A stretch of 36,496 nt of DNA, taken from contig JADGAO010000002.1 in NCBI GenBank assembly GCA_015231995.1, positions 2,500 through 38,995 of the forward strand. The letters are read 5' to 3'. Positions 5,862-13,174 of this stretch are shown piece by piece (position 1 is the stretch's first letter; each line of letters begins with the position of its first letter). Both the position numbers and the translations under genes were made by a program. Source of the stretch: Nitrospinota bacterium. Its GTDB lineage: Bacteria; Nitrospinota_A; UBA7883; JACRLM01. Below the pieces are notes generated by a model. It saw nothing but the letters and a program-made list of their open reading frames with translations, had not been told where the DNA came from and searched no databases.

Positions 5862-8545
5862 AAATCCTCTCTCTCCAAAAGCTCCCGCGCCATCTGGAGC
5901 GCCTCTTCCTTTGAGCCTATCTTCTTGTCCAACTGGGCGGAGAAAATTTCCTTGAGAATATCCCCAACTCTGCGTGACGGCCTTGCGCCCATCGCGAGTA
6001 TGTCCTCGCCCGTCACCAGAGGTTTCACCCCGGCGTATTCGCTTATGTACCGCGTGACCGCGGAGGTCACGCCCCGGTTGCGCGACCTGGCGGCAAGGTA
6101 AAGCAGGGCCACGTCGTCGGCTTGATGGAAAAGCTCCCGCAACGCCGATGGGGGCGGCGCGAACCTTGTCGTTGCCAGGCTTTCCAGCGCGGTCGCCATG
6201 AAATCTCTTCGTTTGATAGCGTCTCTCAAAATTTTCCGCGACGAATGGAACGTCTCCATCATTTCCACAACCTCGACCCCGCTTAGCGGATCGAGGATGA
6301 CCAGCAACCGCGCCGGCCACAACTCCATCGGCTTTAACGGGAAAGCCAGCCCCATCCAGATGAGCATGTCTTCCATGTCGTCCATGAGCCGCTCCTGCTC
6401 CGGGCCGAACGAAAGGTTTGGATGGATGAACCGGAGCAGTCCCAGTTCCTTCATCCTCTTCAACGCGGCGGTGGGCCTGCGTTCGTTGAGTATCGCCTTT
6501 ATCTCGGCGAAAAGCCTGGCCCCGGAAAGCCGGTTGAACATCTCGTGCCGCACGGCGTTTCGCAGAAGCGACAGGGTTTGTTTGGCGATGTTGAACCCAT
6601 GCCTGCTTTCAAACCGCACAGCGCGGAAGACCCTTGTCGGATCCTCCACGAAACTTAAGTTGTGCAGAACGCGGATGATCTTGTCTTTGATGTCGGCCTG
6701 GCCGCCGAAAAAATCGAGCAATGCGTTGGGCCGCGCGCCGTTTAAGCGTATCGCCATCGCGTTTACGGAAAAGTCGCGCCTGTACAGGTCGTTGCGGATG
6801 GCGCTCATCTCCACGATGGGGAGCGCCGCCGGATGGGTGTAGTACTCCATCCTCGCCGTGGCCACGTCTATCTTCAGGCCGCCGGGAGCCACCACAACCG
6901 CCGTCTTGAACTTCTCGTGGATCCTGGCTCTTCCCGAAAGGCGCGACGCCAGCTTTTTCGCGAAATCCATCCCGTCGCCTTCTATGACGATGTCGAGGTC
7001 GAGATTGGGGATGCGAAGGAGCAGGTCTCGCACGAACCCTCCCGCCAGATAAGCCGTGCAACCGCTTTTGTTGGCGATGTCGCTTATCACATGGATCAAC
7101 TTGGTGACATGGGCCGGCAGGCGTTCTCGCAATACGCCGCTTACGTCCCTCAGCGTTGGGCCGGCTTTCGCCATGCCGGGCGACGACAGCTGTTCCCGTG
7201 CAAGGCTTTCGCCGTAAAGCCTGGCCAGCGCCGCGCCCCTGCTCAAAAGCCCTACCAGCGCCCCCGTTTCCTTGTCCACCACCGGAACCTGTTTCTGCCT
7301 CATGCCAAGCATGATCTCCTCGACCACGTTCGACGGCGTGTCGGGATTTACGCAGGCGAACTCGCTTATCATGAACTCGCTGGCGCGATGATCCCCAAGT
7401 CCGTGATGGATAGCCTTCTCCACTATCTGCCTTGTGATAAGCCCCGCCACTTTCATCCCGTCCATCACCGGCAGGCCGTTTATGTCGTACCTGGTCATGA
7501 GAGTCTCCGCATCGGCGACGGACGAATCCGTGGAGACGGTTATCACGCTTTCCACCATCATGTTGGCGGCCACGGTTTCGTCAACGGTGGCGCGGAGCGC
7601 TTCCCATATTTTCTCGCTCGCCTGCGTGAGGGTCATGTCCTTTATGGTGGCCGACGCGGCTGTGGAGTGTCCGCCCCCGCCCATCATGGTGGCGACCGCT
7701 CCCGCGCTGATTTCCCGTATCCTGCTACGCGCCACGAGGTGGATCCTGTCTTCCATTCGAACGAGGATGAAAAGGCTGTCCAGGTTTTCGATGTCCATTA
7801 TTTTGTGAGCCAGCGAAGCCACGTCGCCCATGTGTCGTTCGACTCCGGCCGTCGCCACCGCCACCGTCCGCCCGCAGATGATGCGGGCCTGCAGGCTTTT
7901 GAGCAGGTTATTGAGAGTGTCTATCTGCTCCGCCGAAAGCTCCCTGCGGATATAGCCCGCCACCATATTCATGTCCGCGCCGCTTCTGGACAGCCACGCA
8001 GACGCCTCGTAATCCTCCGGCGTGGTTGACGGAAAACAGAGCGAGCCTGTGTCCTCGTATATCCCAAGCATGAGCAGTGTGGCTTCGGCGGGCGTGACGC
8101 TCAACCCGCGCTCGCGCAAAATTTCCGTCATTATCGTGGAGGTTGACCCACGTTTTCGTATCACCGTTTCGGCGGATGGTATGTCGCAAGAGGCGGCTGG
8201 GTGATGGTCGTAGATCGTGAATTTCACGCCAGGCCTGTCCACGAGCTCCGCCAGCGGGCCGATCCTGCCCCTGCTGGATGCGTCCACCATCACCACTTCG
8301 CTCACCGAGGCGATATCGAAGTTTTTGAGCCTTACGATGGGAAGGGAGATATCTTCGTGGGCGAGAAAGTCGCGCACGTTTTTTTCCTGTGAGCCGGGGA
8401 AAACGGCGGACGAACCCGGATATAGCTTTATCGCCGCCATCATGGAAGCCAGGCAGTCGAAATCAGCGTTGAGATGCGTTGTGATTATTTTCACTTTACG
8501 GCCCGTGAATTTATTATCGTTTTCCGCTATTATTTTAACCCGCAT
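5858..8545 (-). CDS. tRNA nucleotidyltransferase (CCA-, CC- or A-adding) fused to DHH/DHHA1 and CBS domains
   Basis: An 895-residue multidomain protein. Residues 18-170 form a DHH phosphoesterase part (HLNADFD 24-30, VDASSR 88-92, DHHP 113-116, EDTG 164-167). DHHA1 ends in GGGGHS (289-294). Two CBS domains follow at about 325-380 and 387-445. The C-terminal half is a class II nucleotidyltransferase: AGGFVRDLLL (501-510), the DLD metal pair (Asp516, Asp518), RRDFSVNAMAI (589-599) and EDPTRVFRAVRF (634-645). The nucleotidyltransferase domain builds or repairs the tRNA 3' CCA end. Long members of this family can be CC-adding or A-adding partners rather than full CCA enzymes, and sequence alone does not decide that here. 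The DHH part may hydrolyse a nucleotide or RNA end and the CBS pair may sense adenosyl ligands. The stop codon lies inside a dispersed repeat. Start ATG 8545 lacks a clear ribosome-binding site. Confidence 0.92.
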   Translation of the reverse strand: MRVKIIAENDNKFTGRKVKIITTHLNADFDCLASMMAAIKLYPGSSAVFPGSQEKNVRDFLAHEDISLPIVRLKNFDIASVSEVVMVDASSRGRIGPLAELVDRPGVKFTIYDHHPAASCDIPSAETVIRKRGSTSTIMTEILRERGLSVTPAEATLLMLGIYEDTGSLCFPSTTPEDYEASAWLSRSGADMNMVAGYIRRELSAEQIDTLNNLLKSLQARIICGRTVAVATAGVERHMGDVASLAHKIMDIENLDSLFILVRMEDRIHLVARSRIREISAGAVATMMGGGGHSTAASATIKDMTLTQASEKIWEALRATVDETVAANMMVESVITVSTDSSVADAETLMTRYDINGLPVMDGMKVAGLITRQIVEKAIHHGLGDHRASEFMISEFACVNPDTPSNVVEEIMLGMRQKQVPVVDKETGALVGLLSRGAALARLYGESLAREQLSSPGMAKAGPTLRDVSGVLRERLPAHVTKLIHVISDIANKSGCTAYLAGGFVRDLLLRIPNLDLDIVIEGDGMDFAKKLASRLSGRARIHEKFKTAVVVAPGGLKIDVATARMEYYTHPAALPIVEMSAIRNDLYRRDFSVNAMAIRLNGARPNALLDFFGGQADIKDKIIRVLHNLSFVEDPTRVFRAVRFESRHGFNIAKQTLSLLRNAVRHEMFNRLSGARLFAEIKAILNERRPTAALKRMKELGLLRFIHPNLSFGPEQERLMDDMEDMLIWMGLAFPLKPMELWPARLLVILDPLSGVEVVEMMETFHSSRKILRDAIKRRDFMATALESLATTRFAPPPSALRELFHQADDVALLYLAARSRNRGVTSAVTRYISEYAGVKPLVTGEDILAMGARPSRRVGDILKEIFSAQLDKKIGSKEEALQMARELLEREDL

Positions 8546-8584
8546 ACGGGAAGCGGTGGGGAATCAAAAAAACATTTTGCAGGG

Positions 8585-8610
8585 GCGCGTCGCGACGCGC
8601 TTTTTTTTTT
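8585..8610 (+). terminator. Terminator-like hairpin with T10 tract
   Basis: A perfect 16 bp palindrome (GCGCGTCGCGACGCGC, 8585-8600) is followed at once by ten T residues on the plus strand. In form this is a strong intrinsic terminator. No plus-strand gene ends here, because the tRNA nucleotidyltransferase gene starts at 8545 on the other strand. It may block antisense or read-through transcription toward the kamA-like gene, or be part of a dispersed repeat. Confidence 0.45.
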
Positions 8611-8675
8611 GTGTCATCCGGGGGATGTCGTTCTTTGTCATCCTGAGGGAGACCCTGGCGACCGAAGGATCAAAG
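8611..8675. repeat. TGTCAT-type repeat fragment
   Basis: Contains TGTCATCC at 8612 and TCATCCTGAGGGAG followed by GGCGACCGAAGG and AAAGTA at 8637-8675. The second half matches the reverse complement of about 1282-1319. It appears to be a degraded or partial copy of the element at 1234-1320. Confidence 0.5.
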
Positions 8676-8801
8676 TATAAAAAATATTTTTTTGATAGAT
8701 TTTTCACTTCGTGGGGTCTTTTAAAATTCACTGTAAAAACCCTTATTCCCACATTCCATACCACACCGAGAACTTTTCTATTCTGTTTTAAAATATTTTA
8801 T

Positions 8802-8832
8802 TTGAAAAAATTATTTTTTGAGTTACTATTAT
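8802..8832 (+). promoter_or_regulatory. Candidate promoter of the kamA-like operon
   Basis: TTGAAA (8802-8807) and TATTAT (8827-8832) lie 19 bases apart at the end of a strongly AT-rich stretch. The spacing is longer than ideal, so this is tentative. The leader to the chosen start at 9018 would be about 180 bases. Confidence 0.3.
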
Positions 8833-9017
8833 CGCAACACGGAGTCGTGAAAAGACTCTGGGGTAACGTAAGCTACTAAATTTTATTGGCTAACGAGTTT
8901 TTTGGCTGATCTTTGGACGAGTGTGAGCAGATGAGCGGGGGTCGCGCGGAGCGCAGGGTTGCCACTCCGTTTTTGGAAGCGTGCTCCCAGAAACACATCA
9001 GGACTATGGAGATGAAA

Positions 9018-10409
9018 ATGGAGATGGACCGTTGCCATGCGGATCATGAAGCTGAATCGTTCAGCGAAGATATCGAACCCCCAAGTACGTGTGGCGGAGC
9101 CGACGCGCAGGTAAACGCTCGCGGATCGGACTCATCCGCCAATATTCCGCAATCCTTTGCAACTTCTTCGGCCAGGTCGCCGAGGCCGGCCTCTTCTTCC
9201 CGCGCAAGCCTGCGCCCCGTATCAATTAACACCAGCGCAAACTCCCGTTCGTTCCGGGAACGTTTCTACCCGGCCGCAACCACGGAAGATTGGAACGACT
9301 GGCGCTGGCAGTTGCGAAACAGGATCACCTCGATAAGAGAGCTTGAGCAAATCGTCGCGCTTACGGACAACGAACGCGAAGCGATGATAATGGGCGGCGG
9401 CTCTCTCCCTGTCGGTATAACTCCATATTACGCAAGCCTGCTGGACGGCAACGACCCGTCCCAGCCGCTCCGCAGGACTGTCATCCCCGCTCCCGGCGAA
9501 TACCTGCGCGGTTTTGGCGAGTCGGACGATCCGCTCGGCGAAGACGGTCACAGCCCCGTCCCGGGCGTCGTTCACAGATATCCTGACAGGGTTTTGTTTC
9601 TTGTCACCGGGTTTTGCTCCACATACTGCAGGTACTGCACGCGCTCGCGCATGGTTGGAGGAGGCGACGAACAGAGGTTCGACGAGTCCGTCTGGAAGGG
9701 CGCGATAGAATATATAAAATCCAACACCGCAATACGCGACGTGCTTCTTTCCGGCGGCGACCCTCTCACGCTCCCGGACGAGAAACTTCACTGGATACTC
9801 TCCAGGCTACGCAAGATACCGCATGTGGAGTTCATAAGGATCGGCACGAAGGTTCCCGCCGTCCTGCCGCAGAGGGTAACTCCGGCGCTCACCTCCATGC
9901 TCAAAAAACATCATCCGCTCTGGATGAGCATCCATTTCATACATCCGTCCGAGATGACCGAGGAGACCGCGCAGGCCTGCGGGCGCCTTGCAGACGCGGG
10001 GATACCGCTGGGGAGCCAGACTGTCCTTCTCAAAGGCGTCAACGACGACGTGGAGACGATGAAAAACCTTTTCCACAACCTGCTCAAAGCCCGCGTGCGG
10101 CCATACTATCTGTACCAGTGCGACCCGATATCCGGCTCGACCCATTTCCGCACGCCTGTGGAGAAGGGGCTTGAGATAATGCAGGGCTTGAGGGGCCACA
10201 CCACCGGTTACGCCCTGCCTGCCTACGTCATTGACGCGCCGGGCGGCGGCGGTAAAATACCCCTGCTACCCGAATACGCTGTCGGCAGGAAAGGCGATTA
10301 CATCATCCTTCGAAATTACGAAGGGCAGGAATATCTTTATCCCGACCCTGTCGCAGGCAAGATGACGGACGCGCCGTCAGTCGTTCCCGTCATCGCCGGC
10401 AGGAGGTGA
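9018..10409 (+). CDS. kamA: Lysine 2,3-aminomutase-like radical SAM enzyme (KamA family)
   Basis: PLP- and [4Fe-4S]-dependent radical SAM aminomutase of 463 residues from the chosen start. The family entry motif DWNDWRWQLRNRI begins at about residue 91. The cluster motif is CSTYCRYC (Cys200, Cys204, Cys207). The PLP lysine is in DAPGGGGK (Lys413). Two positions that bind the substrate side chain in lysine 2,3-aminomutase are aspartates here (YQCD, Asp368; YVID, Asp406), whereas glutamate 2,3-aminomutase has Lys and Asn. This favours L-lysine to L-beta-lysine. Before the core is an extra segment of about 75-85 residues rich in Ser, Ala and Arg. Starts are ambiguous: TTG 8913, ATG 8931, ATG 9006 or ATG 9018. 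I chose 9018 because GGAG lies six bases upstream. The stop codon is embedded in the ribosome-binding site (AGGAGGTGA) of the next gene, so the two are tightly coupled. Confidence 0.88.
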   Translation: MEMDRCHADHEAESFSEDIEPPSTCGGADAQVNARGSDSSANIPQSFATSSARSPRPASSSRASLRPVSINTSANSRSFRERFYPAATTEDWNDWRWQLRNRITSIRELEQIVALTDNEREAMIMGGGSLPVGITPYYASLLDGNDPSQPLRRTVIPAPGEYLRGFGESDDPLGEDGHSPVPGVVHRYPDRVLFLVTGFCSTYCRYCTRSRMVGGGDEQRFDESVWKGAIEYIKSNTAIRDVLLSGGDPLTLPDEKLHWILSRLRKIPHVEFIRIGTKVPAVLPQRVTPALTSMLKKHHPLWMSIHFIHPSEMTEETAQACGRLADAGIPLGSQTVLLKGVNDDVETMKNLFHNLLKARVRPYYLYQCDPISGSTHFRTPVEKGLEIMQGLRGHTTGYALPAYVIDAPGGGGKIPLLPEYAVGRKGDYIILRNYEGQEYLYPDPVAGKMTDAPSVVPVIAGRR

Positions 10410-10412
10410 ACC

Positions 10413-11417
10413 ATGAGAGTTGGGCTTACATACGACCTTCGCAAAGATTACGAAGGCGAAGGGCTTGACGAGGAGCAGTTGGCCGAGTTCGACAGCCCGG
10501 AGACGATTGACGCGCTGGAGAACGCCATCCGCCGGATGGGACATGAGACCGACAGGATAGGCAATTCCGCGCGGCTCATCTCTCGCCTTTCCGGCGGCGA
10601 TTGCTGGGACATGGTCTTCAACATCGCCGAGGGGCTTTACGGCTATTCGCGCGAGGCTCTGATACCGGCCCTTCTGGAGTCGCGTGGAATTCCCTGCGCG
10701 TTTTCCGACCCGATGGCGTTGAGCCTGGCTCTTCACAAAGGAATGTCCAAACGAATCGTGCGCGACCTGGGCCTGCCCACTCCGGACTTCGCCATCGTGG
10801 AGTCTGTCGAGGATGTTCGTAACATAGACCTTCCGTATCCTCTGTTCGCAAAACCGGTCGCCGAAGGGACAAGCAAAGGCGTCACCGCCGCTTCGAAGAT
10901 CGAGACAAAGGCCGGGCTTGAGAAAGTCTGCGCCGAACTGCTGGAGCGCTTCCGGCAACCCGTGATAGTGGAGACATACCTGCCCGGCAGAGAGTTCACC
11001 GTCGGGATACTCGGCACGGGACGCAAAGCCACAGCCGTGGCCGCGCTGGAGATAAATCTCAACGATAACGCGGAAAAAGAGATATACACCTTCGTCAACA
11101 AAGAAGAGTGCGAAGAGCGGGTGACGTACACCTTGGCGGGCGACCCGCTGGCGATAGGCGCGAAGAACCTGGCGCTGGCCGTGTGGCGCGGGATGGGCTT
11201 GCGCGACGCTGGCAGGGTGGACGTGCGCGTGGACGCATACGGAGTCCCCAACTTCGTCGAAGTCAACCCACTGCCGGGGCTTCATCCGTTCCACTCCGAC
11301 CTGCCGATAATGTGCACCCATGTGGGCAAGACCTACCAGGAGCTTATCGAAACCATCATGACGTCCGCCCTGGAGCGGACGGGGGCTAGAAGTTTGCGTC
11401 CCGCTTTAGCCGTCTGA
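10413..11417 (+). CDS. D-Ala-D-Ala-ligase-like ATP-grasp enzyme (first of pair)
   Basis: Predicted amino-acid ligase of 334 residues with the Ddl-type layout. An N-terminal domain (MRVGLTYDLRKDY) leads to NIAEGLYGYSREALIPALLE (70-89), which replaces the usual HGxxGEDG loop, and to LALHKGMSKRI (105-115). The ATP-grasp core has PLFAKPVAEGTSKGV (143-157), VETYLPGREFTVGIL (186-200), RVDVRVD (268-274) and the metal site FVEVNPLPGLHPFHSDLP (Glu283, Asn285). These enzymes join an amino-acid carboxylate to an amine through an acyl phosphate. The gene has an excellent ribosome-binding site, AGGAGGTGAACC before ATG, which overlaps the kamA stop. It is unlikely to be the housekeeping Ddl: no cell-wall genes are near, and the partners suggest a small peptide built from beta-lysine. 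The substrate is not identified. Confidence 0.82.
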   Translation: MRVGLTYDLRKDYEGEGLDEEQLAEFDSPETIDALENAIRRMGHETDRIGNSARLISRLSGGDCWDMVFNIAEGLYGYSREALIPALLESRGIPCAFSDPMALSLALHKGMSKRIVRDLGLPTPDFAIVESVEDVRNIDLPYPLFAKPVAEGTSKGVTAASKIETKAGLEKVCAELLERFRQPVIVETYLPGREFTVGILGTGRKATAVAALEINLNDNAEKEIYTFVNKEECEERVTYTLAGDPLAIGAKNLALAVWRGMGLRDAGRVDVRVDAYGVPNFVEVNPLPGLHPFHSDLPIMCTHVGKTYQELIETIMTSALERTGARSLRPALAV

Positions 11418-11426
11418 CCTGGCCGC

Positions 11427-12446
11427 ATGAAAGCCGTCATCCTTCACTCCGAGGTTTCGCAGGAAGCGTCGCCGGATGACTTGGACACCCTTGATCAGGT
11501 GGAAGGCGTGGCGCGCGCCCTCAAGGAGCTTGGCCACGAGACGGTTAACGTCACGTTCTCGCTGAACCTGAAGAATTTGTCCGCAGAACTTGGCAGGATA
11601 GCGCCGGATGTCGCCATCAACCTTGTGGAGACAGTCGGCGGCGCAGGGAGGCTCATCCATCTGGCCCCGTCGTTATTGGAACATCTTTCCATCCCATACA
11701 CCGGTTGCCCTGCGGAGGCGATTTTCGTCACATCGGGTAAAACGCTTGCGAAAAAGACGCTCGCTGGCGCGGGATTGCCGACCCCGATGTGGATATCGTC
11801 CGGCGAAGGCGCGGATGGACAAGATTTTTCGCCGGGCCGGTTCATTGTCAAATCGGCATGGGAACATGCGTCGCTCGGGCTTGACGAGCATTCCGTCATC
11901 CACGCCCAAACATCCGGCCAACTGCTGGAAGTGTTGCGGGCGAAGGAGAGCGTTGACGGCTCGGAGTGGTTTGCGGAGCGGTTTGTGGAAGGGCGGGAGT
12001 TTAACGTGCCAATCCTCGCCGACGGGGAGGGGCCGAGGATATTACCGGTGTCGGAAATAGTTTTTGACGCTTATCCTGAGGGGAAAGTAAGGGTCGTAGG
12101 CTACAGAGCCAAATGGGAGGCGGAATCCTTCGAATACAACAACACCCCCCGCAGGTTCGACTTCCCGGAGAGCGACCACGCTCTGATAAAACAGATGGAG
12201 ATGCTTGCGCTCAACTGTTGGAGCGTTTTCGGGCTGGCTGGGTATGCCAGAGCCGATTTCCGCGTGGACGAAAACGGGAAACCGTGGGTACTGGAGATCA
12301 ACGCCAACCCATGCATAGCCCCGGACGCTGGGTTCGAGGCCTCTGCAAGACGCGCCGGGCTATCGTACACCGACATCGTAGGCTCGCTCGTCGAAGACGC
12401 CATGGCGCGTCGTGGGCGGCGATCGGGGACATCCGTCCGTGCGTAG
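11427..12446 (+). CDS. D-Ala-D-Ala-ligase-like ATP-grasp enzyme (second of pair)
   Basis: A 339-residue ATP-grasp protein, clearly different from the preceding one. It has MKAVILHSEVS at the start, VAINLVETVGGAGRLIHLAPSLLE (62-85) in place of the Ddl loop, and PYTGCPAEAIFVTSGKTLAKKTL (90-112) as the lid segment. The core has RFIVKSAWEHASLG (138-151), WFAERFVEGREFNVPIL (181-197) and YARADFRVDENGKPWVLEINANPCIAPDAGF (Asp277, Glu290, Asn292). The gene starts nine bases after the previous stop and has no strong ribosome-binding site, so it probably depends on coupling. Two non-identical ligases side by side suggest two successive couplings or a heteromeric enzyme; this is inference. The operon continuity ends here, because a multi-hairpin repeat follows. 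Confidence 0.82.
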   Translation: MKAVILHSEVSQEASPDDLDTLDQVEGVARALKELGHETVNVTFSLNLKNLSAELGRIAPDVAINLVETVGGAGRLIHLAPSLLEHLSIPYTGCPAEAIFVTSGKTLAKKTLAGAGLPTPMWISSGEGADGQDFSPGRFIVKSAWEHASLGLDEHSVIHAQTSGQLLEVLRAKESVDGSEWFAERFVEGREFNVPILADGEGPRILPVSEIVFDAYPEGKVRVVGYRAKWEAESFEYNNTPRRFDFPESDHALIKQMEMLALNCWSVFGLAGYARADFRVDENGKPWVLEINANPCIAPDAGFEASARRAGLSYTDIVGSLVEDAMARRGRRSGTSVRA

Positions 12447-12498
12447 CGATGTGGCGTGTTTCTCACCTTCGTCTCTTGCGGGAGAGGTAAACTCCCAA

Positions 12499-12586
12499 GC
12501 CCCCCTGATAAGGGGGGTGGCGCGAAGCGCCGGGGGGTTGAGAAAACCCCCGTTCGCTATCGCTCACAGCCCCCTTGTCAGGGGGC
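12499..12586 (-). repeat. Multi-hairpin repeat, copy 1
   Basis: A run of consecutive short hairpins: CCCCCC/GGGGGG, GGCGCGAAGCGCC, GGGGGTT/AACCCCC and GCCCCCTTGTCAGGGGGC. In module order it matches the reverse complement of 28802-28892 closely, and of 20154-20250 more loosely. It separates the second ATP-grasp gene from the acetyltransferase gene. Confidence 0.8.
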
Positions 12587-12622
12587 CTAAGAACGCAGGG
12601 TGATGGGGGTTATATAGCTGAC

Positions 12623-13120
12623 GTGACAAAACCCTCCATCCTCCTCTTCCGCTACGTTCCATCGGACATGGACATCATCGCCATCCGCGATATCGTCGCC
12701 TCCACCGGTTTTTTCAACGAGGAAGAGATAGATATCGCCGTGGAGCTTGTCGAGGAGCGGCTCGCGCGTGGCGAGAAGAGCGGCTACTATTTCGTTTTCG
12801 CCCAGACGCCTGATGGCCGCGTCGCTGGCTACGCTTGTTATGGTCCTATATCCGGGACGAAAAGCAGTTTCGACCTCTACTGGATAGCCGTCCACAACGA
12901 CGAGCGCGGCAAGGGATTAGGCCCCGCCATCATGGAAAAGGCGGAGAAGGCGATGGCCGATATGGGCGCAGTACAGGTCTACGCCGAAACGTCATCACGT
13001 GCGCAATACAAACCCACCCGTTCGTTTTACGAAAAACAGGGTTACGTCCAGACCGCGTTGATGGAGGATTTTTACGACGAAGGCGACGGGAAAGTGGTTT
13101 ATGTGAAGAAACTACGGTAG
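12623..13120 (+). CDS. GNAT-family N-acetyltransferase
   Basis: A 165-residue protein, if it starts at GTG 12623, with a single GNAT domain. The acetyl-CoA loop is visible as HNDERGKGLGPAIMEKAEKA, preceded by FDLYWIAV (the central strand) and followed by YAETSSRAQYKPTRSFYEKQGYV, a typical late GNAT segment. It would move an acetyl group from acetyl-CoA to an amine. In methanogens and some bacteria lysine 2,3-aminomutase (AblA) works with a GNAT enzyme (AblB) to make N-epsilon-acetyl-beta-lysine. AblB is longer than this protein, so the parallel is suggestive only. The frame is open back to a TTG at 12575 inside the repeat; GTG 12623 gives a normal GNAT N-terminus, but its ribosome-binding site (GGGGG) is 13 bases away. 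The start is uncertain. Confidence 0.8.
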   Translation: MTKPSILLFRYVPSDMDIIAIRDIVASTGFFNEEEIDIAVELVEERLARGEKSGYYFVFAQTPDGRVAGYACYGPISGTKSSFDLYWIAVHNDERGKGLGPAIMEKAEKAMADMGAVQVYAETSSRAQYKPTRSFYEKQGYVQTALMEDFYDEGDGKVVYVKKLR

Positions 13121-13156
13121 ATACAGTTTCAATCCCCCCGATAGGGAATTCCATTC

Positions 13157-13174
13157 TGCGACATTAATGTCGCA
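13157..13174. promoter_or_regulatory. Perfect 18 bp palindrome upstream of the suf operon (operator candidate)
   Basis: TGCGACATTAATGTCGCA is its own reverse complement with no spacer. It lies 110 bases before the first gene of the suf operon and 37 bases after the acetyltransferase gene. TTGAAA follows at 13192. A second inverted repeat, AATGGT (13224-13229) and ACCATT (13244-13249), is nearer the gene. The symmetry suits a dimeric regulator; it does not match the IscR or SufR sites I know. Confidence 0.5.

Larger units (their letters stand above)
8546..9017. other. Intergenic region: repeats, AT-rich promoter zone, possible structured leader
   Basis: About 470 bases between the divergently transcribed tRNA nucleotidyltransferase gene and the kamA-like gene. 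From left to right it holds a GC palindrome with a T-tract (8585-8610), a TGTCAT-type repeat fragment (8611-8675), a strongly AT-rich stretch (about 8676-8832) and a short leader with a GAGTC/GACTC hairpin at 8841-8857. Open frames here are short and unconvincing; the in-frame TTG 8913 and ATG 8931 could extend the kamA-like gene. Confidence 0.5.

Noticed and set aside
6833..8029. 398-codon open frame on the plus strand inside the tRNA nucleotidyltransferase gene
   Set aside because: Its protein is rich in His and Arg with no domain pattern, and it is antisense to a clear multidomain protein; typical GC-rich shadow.
8833..8912. c-di-GMP (GEMM-type) riboswitch
   Set aside because: There is a stem followed by GGGGTAACGTAAGC, faintly like GACGCAAAGC, but the conserved core bases and second stem are not there.
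10377..11321. 314-codon open frame on the minus strand opposite the first Ddl-like ligase
   Set aside because: No motif or ribosome-binding site; it is the complement of a protein with full ATP-grasp motifs.
12499..12586. Possible CRISPR-like repeats
   Set aside because: The hairpin modules differ from each other and have no equal-length spacers; copies are kilobases apart, not an array.
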